A stretch of DNA of 64,000 nucleotides, from contig NC_050471.1 in the NCBI RefSeq assembly GCF_013373865.1, positions 1,178,001-1,242,000 of the forward strand. Direction: 5' to 3'. Of the stretch, positions 38,945-49,300 are shown in pieces. Source of the stretch: Monomorium pharaonis. Taxonomy: Eukaryota; Arthropoda; Insecta; Hymenoptera; Formicidae. Within the stretch, counting starts at the first letter, position 1. Each line of letters starts with the position of its first letter. Position numbers and translations under genes: made by a program. The notes under the pieces were generated by a model. The model ran no database searches. It was not told the DNA's origin and worked only from the letters and a program-made list of their open reading frames with translations.

Positions 38945-39983
38945 CTGCAATAAAGAATACAAGGGTTATATATTAGCGAACAATTAATAATTAATTATAA
39001 TACTGTCTGCATATACACACATTTTGCAAACTGTTATTATATAATCACTATACCAGGCAATAAAGAAAACCTAAATATAATTACATTTGCAAAAAAATGA
39101 TACATAAATCATCTCTCTTTAAAATTAGATCCAAAAATATTAATTAATTTGCGATTTATTATTTTTGAGCTTTATTATTTTATTTTTTTTAACATTTATT
39201 TAGTAATTGTGGTTAGCAATTGGTGCAATATAAATCTATATATTTCGTAAGGCTATTCATACAATATGTAAACATAGTCATGCATGATTGTAAAATATTG
39301 TAAGTCCATTTCTATTAATGTAAGTTAAGTTTAATCTCAGTTTTTTCTTTTATATATATACACACACACACGCACACATTATATTCTTAAAAATAAAAAT
39401 AAAAAGAAAAGATAAACGAGATTAATCTACACTGATAGAAATAGACATACAACTGCGTCTTGCAACCACTTGTTATGCTTACACTATTGTAGAATAATCT
39501 CTATAAAATTCTTAGGGTTGCTCCGAATATTGTTGCTCCAGTCAGCGCGAAGGTTGTCATCAGGTGACGAGTAACAAGTACACTTCGTCCGACCGCGGTT
39601 CCTAACCTCAAAAGTCTGTGCGCCATAAACGCGTGAAACCTTTACGTGTATTGTATTTGTCGTCGTGGCAAACACATTCGACGACAAAACTCCAGGGAAA
39701 TATTTGTCACTCCGCGCGGACCAGCAGTTATGATTTTCCGTCTAGGTTAAGTGATCACTTACGTGGGTAGCCTCGGATACGGCATTGGCGACGGGTTGAG
39801 CCGGCGTTGACGCTTCCGTCCGTTCCTCGGTCGCGTTTTCTGTCGATTAAAAAGAAACGAACGATGAACGGCCGTTATTAGAATGTGATTTCCTGCACCG
39901 AGCCTGGCCGAACGATGGCCGGACCGGCCCATGGTTACGCGGAAATAGAAAATAAGGGGATACGTACCACCGCCGGACGCCAT
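38702..39983 (-). CDS. dpy-30: Dpy-30 homolog, COMPASS (SET1/MLL) subunit; three exons
   Basis: The spliced frame gives 111 residues from exons 39968-39983, 39763-39839 and 38702-38944. The introns (39840-39967 and 38945-39762) have GTACGT and GTAAGT donors and ACAG and GCAG acceptors. The protein starts MASGGENATEERTEAS, continues EATHKVIGMDKDGDL, and carries the Dpy-30 motif at residues 58-98: LPTRQYLDQTVVPILLQAL, then LAKERPADPISFLAGYLL. In the family this helical motif dimerises and binds Ash2; the protein is a core subunit of the nuclear H3K4 methyltransferase complexes. The chosen ATG has A at -3 and G at +4. The frame stays open upstream for about 56 codons, so a longer N-terminus cannot be excluded, but the length from this ATG fits the family. 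It lies on the same strand as Dscam1, downstream of it. Confidence 0.93.
39763..39839 (-). CDS. dpy-30: dpy-30 exon 2
   Basis: A 77-nt exon between TCGACAG and GTAAGT, encoding ENATEERTEASTPAQPVANA then VSEATH. It is acidic and low-complexity, as is usual for Dpy-30 N-termini. Confidence 0.88.
39968..39983 (-). CDS. dpy-30: dpy-30 exon 1, coding part
   Basis: Sixteen coding nucleotides (MASGG plus one base) lie before donor GTACGT. The transcript continues upstream as a GC-rich 5' leader of unknown length. Confidence 0.85.
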
Positions 39984-40130
39984 CGTGTAAACAATCGTCA
40001 CTGCCGACCGACGTCGATCTATCGCGGTCGGAGTAAACGTCACCGGCAACGGCGTCGCGCCGGTAAAGCGCGCCGTCGACAAGGTAGCGTTTGGAGTCCG
40101 CAACTGTGTAAATAAAGGTAAGTACCAAAG
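39984..40130 (-). promoter_or_regulatory. probable dpy-30 5' leader and promoter region
   Basis: A GC- and CpG-rich block directly upstream of the dpy-30 ATG stands out against AT-rich flanks. A CACAG followed by TTGCGG near 40109 on the minus strand might be a splice acceptor of a 5' UTR exon. The start site is not resolved. Confidence 0.35.
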
Positions 40131-41414
40131 AGAAATAATAATGATGAACATAATAATAATGATAATGATAATGATAATAATTTAATATAATAACGGGCGA
40201 TTTAATAATGATAATATTTTAATAAATGATGATGTTGATGATAATTCTATTAAAGTGTGAATGATTTAGGAATATTACTGTATTACGTATGTACAACTTC
40301 CAGCACAAAATGTTAGTGGAATATCAACAGACTAACAACAGATTTAATCTGAAAATGTTGGCAGATTTTGTTTTTATTTGAAACATCGTATTCTGCTTAA
40401 ATTCTATTAACAAAATCTAAGCAATGTCAGAAGAAATCGAGCAGATCTACTAGATCATAATTTACTAGATATTATTTGCGGATAATATATATATATATAT
40501 ATCTAGCAAAATCTTGATTTTCCAATATATGAGAATTACAATTTAATATTAAAGAAAAGTATATAATTTTTATATGTATAATATTGCAAATGCATCGATG
40601 CATTATTTGAATATAATCACAGAAATAATCATTATACTAAACGGTAGAAGAGAGAGACTTTTTTCTACCTTTTTTATCTTAATTTATTTTTAGAATGACT
40701 CAATCAGCTTGTATAAAAGATGAAATAATTAATGATTGATATAAAATATATATAATAAGCATGATTCTATTAAATATAAATGTTAAATAGCATATAATTT
40801 TATATATTATGATTAATAATTTTAAGAAATATTATGAACAAAATGTGTTTTAATTCTAGATTATAACATTTAATTGAGATAAAAAAATTATATAATAACA
40901 AAAACAGCTAGTTTGAAAATAGAAACGGAGAAGGATCAAATATCTGTAAATAAAGAGTTATATCTTATCGCAACAAAGAGAACATGGAATTTTATTGTAC
41001 GATGCAAGGGATTGAAAAGTAGAAACTGTATATAGCAGGTATTGAAATAGAATGAAATTCTTGGCTGTAATGAGGACATATTAGATAAAATGAAATACTT
41101 GTATATCTAGGATATTGTGAACAAGACAGCACGAATAAAAGATGAATCGCTGATGTATGTTTAACTAGACAGAGGCATGATGTAGATAATTATGTGGTCA
41201 AACTTCATAGCATATGTAAATGTAAAATTATGAATTTTGAAACAACTGACCTTCTTTTCAATATTATATCATTTTCATTCAATTTTCACCATTTAATAAT
41301 TAAAATACATATAGATGTATAATTAAAAATAAATGTAATAATGTTAAATTTCTGGTACTTAATTTTATATAATTCATTGAACCTGGCAGCAATAATTGTT
41401 TATCAGCTTGTTAC

Positions 41415-41459
<45 letters not shown>

Positions 41460-42264
41460 TAATAATAAAATACAGATATATACTGTTTTTTATTATTAAA
41501 ATATGAAATTTTATAATACAAAGAAATGGCATTTTTCTATTTCTCATGAATAACAACAAATAAATGTGCAGAATTAAAAACAGGAATTAAAATTTTAATT
41601 TTGTTGTTTTATTTGAATTTACTATCCACCCAACACATAAAGAAATTTTCATATCATGTAGTTTTTCCTACCCAAATACAATATTTTTAAATGAATGATT
41701 CTATTATACGAAAATTAATCTCTTTAACAATTTAACTTTGAATATAGATATAATTGAATAATATATATTTTACGGAATATTTTCTATCTTTTTAAATATT
41801 GAAGAGTCTTATTTAGTCTACTATACATAAATAGACCATTTGAAAGATAATTATCAAATCACGCATAGAATATTCTATGTTTAGGAATAATCCTTGAGAA
41901 GAATATGATTATATAAGATATCTAAGATAGTGTATTTTTAAAAAGAATATTCTCAGAATAATTATCTTCTTAAAAAAGAATTCTATGAATATTCCATTTT
42001 CCTAGTAAAAGATCTGAAGATGTTTTATGACCCAATATATGCTATATATATAAGTATACAATCATATTATTTAAATCAATATAATAAAAAACATTCTAAA
42101 AAACAAGAAATAAATTTTCACAGAAAAGACATCTTAATAGAAAAAGTACTCTCAAATTTCGGAGAAAAGCTTTATAATTAGAATATTAATATTCATGCGT
42201 GTTGTCTAATGTGTATCTAACATTTCTATGTATTTATGTACAATAATTGATGGAGGGTGGAGAC
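40131..42264. other. AT-rich intergenic spacer between dpy-30 and the Dscam1 3' end
   Basis: Strongly AT-rich, with AATAATGATG-like repeats at 40137-40250 and AT microsatellites at 40487-40501 and 41418-41457. No coding sequence or RNA gene is seen. Confidence 0.7.
41418..41457. repeat. (AT)n microsatellite
   Basis: About 40 nt of AT repeat. Confidence 0.95.
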
Positions 42265-42280
42265 GACAATTGTTTTAAGG

Positions 42281-42290
42281 TTTATTTATT
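42281..42290 (-). terminator. tandem AATAAA polyadenylation signals, probable Dscam1 end
   Basis: The plus strand reads TTTATTTATT, which is two overlapping AATAAA hexamers on the minus strand. It sits exactly where composition changes from GC-richer to AT-rich. Cleavage would fall about 15-25 nt lower. Confidence 0.45.
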
Positions 42291-44106
42291 CAACGCAAAG
42301 TTAGACGCTACAACTTTGGTACAAAAACATAAAGTAGTGGCGTTGAGAGGAAACGGTACACTGCGAGCGGATCCTCGAGTCTCCTCGAGCGCAAGGGATG
42401 TTGTATTCGCGAGTTTTCCTTTCTCTCTTTTCTTTCTTTACATACGTCTTCGATTCTCTTCCATTATCAAACGAGTCACGTTCCCGCAATTCTTTCGCAA
42501 CGTGCGCGAGGATCGTCAAAAGGACGCGAAGGAAACGCTTCGAGTTTGACAGGCGACGCGACGTAAGGTAAGGAAGGCGGGAAGGGGGGAGGGCTCCACA
42601 AGAGCTCCTCGAAGAACCGCGTTCGCCGTCGTACGAAAAGAACAGCCAAATGCTTTCAACGCATATTATCAATCAAGCATACACAAGCGAGCGACACGCA
42701 TCGCGGCGTCTCTCCACACAAAAAAAATAGTAACGTCGACTCTTGCAAAGAATTACTATGCAGTATAACGTCGATCACGAAAAGCGCGACGAGCGAACGA
42801 TGGGCTCATGGGGTGTTCGGCAAGAGGGGGCCATCGAGCGGCGAACGGTACCGATCTTAACGTGGATGCTACTGTGTGAGGGCAAAGCAACCGCGAGCGA
42901 AAATTACATTGGATGGATGCAAAGCATTGGCGGTAAGCAAAAGTGGACGTAAAAATGTCAGTCTTTCAGTCGATATTCATCAACCCGTTTATCAATTCGT
43001 TTCAGCTTGCAAGAAACATTTGATGTTCAGCCGAAATTCCGATTTAACTGATTGTCGCTAAATGCCATCTCGTTTTTCACCTCAACCCCTCTCTTGCCGG
43101 CCACCCCGGGCCGTTCACAACATAAACGTTTATCACCTGTGCGACGTCGCGGACGTCCACCTCGCTTAAAGACAAAAAGATAAACCGCGACCAAGGTAAC
43201 GCGCGGGACGTGATCATATTATTACTATTATATTATTACGAATGCATTAATATCATTATCATCGTTATCATCATTATCGGCTTGTGCCGTAATAGCTCTG
43301 GTTAGATTCGGAAGCGATTCAAAGCGACAAGGTTTTTCACGTTGACAGGGACAAGGAGAGGGGGGAGGGAAATATTGAGTTACGTGAGTAGAACGTGATA
43401 CTGTGTAAATCGTAAAGGGTGACTCGGGGTACGAGATACGTCTACGTTAATTACGGTAAGAGCGCGATCGTAACATATACACGAGACACGAGGCTTTCTG
43501 CGCAGCCTTTTAAAATCACATCGATGAGTAAAAGTGCGTTGGCGCGTCGAGCCGCGCGGCCAGTTTCGAGAATGGCAGAGGGTAGGAATTCCTCTGCATG
43601 GGCAGAGGCGACTCAAATGTACGAAGCACCCTTGTGTGAAGCTCGCTTTGAGCATTACGGGAAAAAAAAAACTTTCGACCGTGTGTGCGCATTTGGCTTT
43701 AATTCCATTCACAATATATCACGAAATGACGGCAGTAGCAATTTAGGCCATACTAATTGTAATTCGAACTAATCGAAACATGATAGCACCAGAATATATT
43801 AATATCAAATAATTTTGAAAATGTTGACTTTTTTGAACGATAAATCTAATAGATGAAATTGAGTTAATGATGACCCTAGCAAGGAGCAATGAACTCTCAA
43901 GATGTGACTTGTTCGCGATCTAGAATTAAATACGCGCGATTGGTGTTACAATCCGCGTTGCGATCAGACGTTACTCTCAGAGGGAGGGCGGAGGAGGGTG
44001 CTTCTCGACCCGGTCGCCCAACTGGCAGCCGGCTCGCGCATCGCCTCGGCAAACAAATGCGACACCTAGAAATAGCTACTTACAACGTATGTATATAGTT
44101 AGCGTA

Positions 44107-44160
44107 TATATATATATAATATATATATATATATTTATATTTATATTTATATGTATATAT
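44107..44160. repeat. AT-repeat tract inside the probable Dscam1 3' UTR
   Basis: (AT)n followed by TATATTTATATTT-type repeats, within GC-richer surroundings. Confidence 0.85.
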
Positions 44161-46311
44161 CTAGAAATAGTATCGTGATAAAAACGAACTATGAGACACG
44201 GCGTCGTAGCCGCGGCGTCGCGCGACGTCGGGCTGGCGTGCATCCGAAAGAAGCTCGGGAAGCATCCGCTTCACCTCGCTCGCACATCGAACCAACGAAA
44301 GATCATGTGTCGTCCGATCGCGTCCGGGCGACAAGTTAGAAAGACAAGATCAACTTCAATTCGAACTCGCGTCTCCTGAGATAATACGTTAACCAGAATC
44401 CCGACCTCTCGCCTCGTCGCGAGAATCCAACGACGCCTTCTCGCGACCATCCGTCCGACTTACAAGCTATCTACGTTAAATCGTCAGCTTTCTTTTATAT
44501 TACTCGAATCGCTTACACCTGTAACGATCATCGTCGCGATGTCAGTGAATCTTTACGTACGGTACGTCGCAGATCGATCGATGCTAGAAGATTAGCACGA
44601 AGGGCTTGGGGAATAATTAGGTGTTTACAGCGGATATCTAAATATCTATATCATATAGGACGACAGCAAGTGTGTAATAGTGTATGGCGTATATTGCGTG
44701 TACGCGCCAGCGCGCGTGGCGATGATGTTATATGTATTGTTATGTAAATGTTATGTGGCTGGCCTGCCGTGTAGTTACCGAAGCGTTCCCTCGATGGCTT
44801 GCCGCGTTGTTGTTCTTCCTACGGACAGTCGATCCGGTGTTCTCGTGTGTGTACGGGACCTCTCTCAATCTCTCTCCCCTTTCGAGCGAGCGATGGGAAT
44901 GTCTCGAATCGATCGCTTAAATTAGATCGCTAGAAGGACGACGACGACGACGGCGACGAAAGACGAAAAAAGCGACGACGTACCCTATAAATCTTGCTCT
45001 CCGCGACGTCGAGACTCAAGATTACCGATCGTCAAGGGGATTGGAGGGGGGGGGGTGTTAGGGGGCGAGGAGATGGGGACACAACCTTCGTTACGAAATT
45101 ATAAATCGTATAGTATATGTATATAGTATATGTGTGTACGTATGTATCTAAATATCGTACGCCCGCAGGGAGCGGCAGTGTGGCACAACCATGACTTAAA
45201 AAGCGACCAACTAATCTCATGTATACGCATTTATGTCGTTCCAGATGTTTCCTTCCTTCTTTTTTCCCCGTTATCATTACGCAATTTCCGCGACGAATGT
45301 ATAACCTAGGATCATATCCCGGATATATATTTATCAGAAGACCCCCGTTAAATCCACCGTCGCCGAGAGCACCATCGCGGGCCGCGTCTCTGCCGCAGCT
45401 GAGCGTCCGCGAACACGACTTCCGGCTGTGTTCGCCTTCCTACAGGACAGTCTCCCTCGCGGCAGGTCTCTCGAGCCTCGGAATCCCGCGTGCACGTTCG
45501 ACGAAAACAAATTCTCCCCGATAATCGGAATATTGCATCACGTGCGAGGATGGATAGTTGAATTTATAAATTTGCGTCGTCGAGAGTATCTTCACAAATC
45601 TCATCGAATCCGAACGCGCATCATCATCGAGGAAGACACGTATCAAAACGCAAGTCGTTTTCTTCGATCAGGTTAGCGTAAAAAAATTTTTTTTCGAACG
45701 ATGTAGTCGAACGTACGCGAGGAGTTCCAGGAGACCCAGGTAAAAGAGTTATTACGAACATAGCGTGGCTGACCTCACGAATCGCTGTGCCTCCTTCGCG
45801 GTAAGGGCAGTAGATATAGACAGTCTTAAGTTTGGCCTTCCCGATAATGTGCGTAATCGATTAAAATTCAGTTCGAAAAAGTTGATTAAAAACAAGGCAG
45901 TTTTGAAATTGGGCCTTCAGCCAGGATTAAATGCAAACGAACGTACCCGAGGAAGTACATGAAAAGAGCGGAAGGCCGAAGAGCGAAAGTGAGAAAAGGA
46001 CATTTACGTGATATAGTCGCGAAAGGGCGAAGGAGGCGGTCCCATTTTGCGAGGCAGACTCTGCAAAATTCTCGTCCGTAATCACGATCTCGAGATGATA
46101 TCAATACGCGTACACCTTAAACGGTAAATCGAATCTATCTACTCGCGACGACGTCTCTAATTTCTATCGTAAATCGTTGCAAATTGGACCGACGACAGCA
46201 CCGGGGGAAGAGTTGGCGTGCGCTTCATTTCCGCATCTCTCGACTATGCTTTCCTCGCGATCGCCGGCTATCGAGAGAGGCGGAAGACCACGGAAGATGA
46301 CGATTTACAGG

Positions 46312-46396
46312 TTACACTGCCACAGTATCGTAGGGTGTGAGGAGTCCCCCGTGACTGCCGTGGGGGGCGCCGGTTTGCCGGCCGGGAGCTTCGTTT
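46312..46396 (-). CDS. Dscam1: Dscam1 last coding exon with stop codon
   Basis: After acceptor TTGTTGCAG the frame reads NEAPGRQTGAPHGSHGGL then LTPYDTVAV and TAA (46312-46314). The C-terminal VAV fits a class II PDZ-ligand pattern and corresponds to YDTMAV of fly Dscam1. It is joined to the 58-nt exon across a 2.1-kb intron. It is too short for open-frame detection and was found by phase and tail homology. Confidence 0.92.
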
Positions 46397-49300
46397 CTGC
46401 AACAAGAATTTGCGTTTTTGGCGATCCGACGGAGACCAAGCGTTTACTACGTAACAGTCCTACCCGCTTGCAAAGATCTCTCCTGCGTAATTTTACAGCA
46501 AGTTTTCCCGTATTTATTTCTAATGTTACACGGACTAATTTTTCTCCTAGAATGTAGCCTCAAAATCATGATGATAGCGGAACAACATAGCTTCGAAAAA
46601 TTACTTTCAACAAAATTTAGTAAAATTTTTATTAAAATTATCAAAATAATCAAATTCTTTGAAGTTTGTATTGTTCCATGACTTTAAAAATAAATTCTCT
46701 TTGTTTAGAAAGACAAAAGCATTTGTCTAATCAACTATGCAAAGAAGAGATCTGCGTGCGAATTGGGCTGAAACATGCACTATAAACAACAACTATAATA
46801 ATAGCGATAATGGCTGACAGCAATGATAATGCTATGAATAGTATGAATAAATAAAATATAAAAATAGCAATCGTAAACATGTCAGTCGTTAACATATCAA
46901 TGGCGTAAGCAGATTAGCAAATAGCGAGTTTAATAGCGGTGTCAATGGCAACAATTGCAGTGAAAATACAACACAGTTTATCGTTATTACACATTCTAGT
47001 TTCGAATTAGTTACATAGTTTAGTTAATTAGCTACACACGTGACATTATTCATTAAAGCTACATGCGAACACATGTTGTATTAGTAAGCAGTTCTCGATG
47101 ATTCTGGGGGACTCTGTCATGTCTGAAAACAACGTTTTAAAAGGTCGTCTACTCTGCTCGCCGCAAAACAAATCGGGTAGCCGAACTTCAATGGGATGAT
47201 GAAAATCAGTAGAAAATGGCAGTGCTGGGGAAAATAGTTAGTTGAAACAGAAAATAGTAATAGAAATATTTATTTAAAGGATGTATCTATAAAGAGTATT
47301 ATTTGAAATAAGTATTTTATGTACAAAATATATAAAAAAACAAATTATATTTAATATTAATATTTACTCGAAATGAGATATATCTTTACATAAGGGGATA
47401 CAACTCCAATTAATTCTGACTTTGACATATGTATAACATATATAAAGGAAAAAGAGCAAACGTAAGAGTACTGACCAAGTTTTCCTTATAAATTAATCAG
47501 TGGTCTTGTACAGTTTTTTTTTTAGATAAACTTACATAAAATTTTAAAATATTATATTTTCATCATAAAGTTATTAAAACAACAATGTCGTTAAAAAATT
47601 ATCAAATTAGGAAGATGAGATTTATATAAGTATATCTCGAAAATTATATGAGCTCGCCGATTTGTATAAAAAAGTTGATCAGTATACTCCTCTCTCTGTA
47701 TAATATACATCAATATTATTGGAGCTGTCTCACCTAATGTAAAAAAATACCTAAAATATTCATCTTACATTTTTGATACATCATGGATAAGAACAAATTT
47801 CTTCAGTTTTCTATTGCTATTTATTATTTTCTATTTTGTACTTTAAAGAAATAGAAGATACATAAATAAACAATAGAAAAAAAGAGGAAATTTATCATTT
47901 ATAGATACATCTGTTAAATAAATATTTTTTATTGAATCTATTTCATTTTGTGTTTCTCCAGTGAAAATGGAAAATGGTATGACGCATCTCAAAAGCTCTT
48001 CACATTAACATTTGTCTTTAACATTTGTACACCCTGACTTGATTATGTTTAACGGACTTACGGCTTCCTGCGTAATTAGTCATGAAACAAGAAAAGATCA
48101 GATGTTCGTTAAACAATTAAACAGTTAATTATTCGAGGCTCTTCGAAGGTCGTTAGTGAACCACCGTGCACTCGATCGTCGTCAATCGACAATTCAATTG
48201 CGCACCCGAGTATTCGAATGAGGGTATGTAGCGAGGATACAAATCGAAAGAATCGCTCGATAATGTAGTCCTTTAAAGAAAATTGATCGGATAAAGGCGA
48301 ATCGGATTGTGGCCAATAGGTCGTGGCGAGCGATCATAAAACGTCGCTCGATTCGGAAAACACTCGGGGATATTTTACCGATAATTACAAATCTCTCGCG
48401 TGAAAGTGATATCGGCTCGAGACACAGCGGCAGGAACGGTGTAACGCTATTTAAACCGTTCACCGTTAACCAAGCTCACTCGCGCTCTACTGACCTCTCT
48501 ATGAGTTTACGCATCTCCTCGGTGGTCATGCCGTCCTTGCCGCGAGCATTCACTGAAATAGAAAAACACACGGCACGATTGACACAACGATTAAACTACT
48601 ACGACAACACGTAACATGCAATTTGTGGAGACTAATATAAACGATTAGGCTTAAAAAAAAGACCAATAAAAAAAAGAAAGAAAAACACATAGTCCACAGC
48701 GAGTCTTCTTCATTCGCGACTCGCCCGTCATGCGATACTGTCCGCATAATGAGCCGCCGTACGCCTAATAATGCTTAGTGCATATGAAACGAGCATCAAT
48801 AATGAGTCTGAATCGGAGCGAGATCGTTTTTCATGAGGGAGCATGTCGCCGGACCGGGCGAGATTCGAACGGGGAAGGTGAGTCGATTGCGACTTCCCCG
48901 TCGGACCGGCTCGGGTCGCAGCTTCATGATCTTCCCTATTCCTCGTTCTCCGAGCTGCCGCGAATCTTTCTACTGACCGCCATAGTTGCGATTGACAAGC
49001 TGATCACGATCGCACTCGGCCTCGCTGATCTCGTTGCTCTCCTTGCTGTCGTTGAAGCTAGAGTTGTTCTGATCCTGGTGGTTCCTCGGCGGCGGTGGAG
49101 GCGGCTCCGGCGAGTTAGACATAGGAAGGTTGCGAGCCGAGCCTACGCTACGACGTCCAACCGATCCGCGTGATCCGTAATGATCGTAAGGTGCGCCGTA
49201 TTGTGACCCGTATTGCGACCCGTACTGGTCTTCCTCGGGAGCACAGTTAGCCGGATCATCGTATTCGGGTGCGAAGACATTGTGCGTGCCGCTGCCGCCT

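Larger units (their letters stand above)
42265..46311 (-). other. Dscam1: probable Dscam1 3' UTR, about 4 kb
   Basis: From the stop codon to about 42.28 kb the sequence is GC-richer than the AT-rich block below 42.24 kb. It has no coherent coding frame, and I found no AATAAA on the minus strand before the tandem signal at 42281-42290. I infer a single long 3' UTR. It holds an AT repeat (44107-44160), a GAC-type repeat near 44938-44957 and a C-rich stretch on the transcript strand (45036-45078). The end is a prediction. Confidence 0.45.

Noticed and set aside
39484..39687. Open frame of 67 codons in the second dpy-30 intron
   Set aside because: No domain, no splice support, and the flanking dpy-30 exons join cleanly without it.
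48860..48920. GATTCGAAC and GGGGAAG pattern resembling a tRNA T-arm
   Set aside because: No matching acceptor, D or anticodon arms could be placed at the right spacing on either strand.
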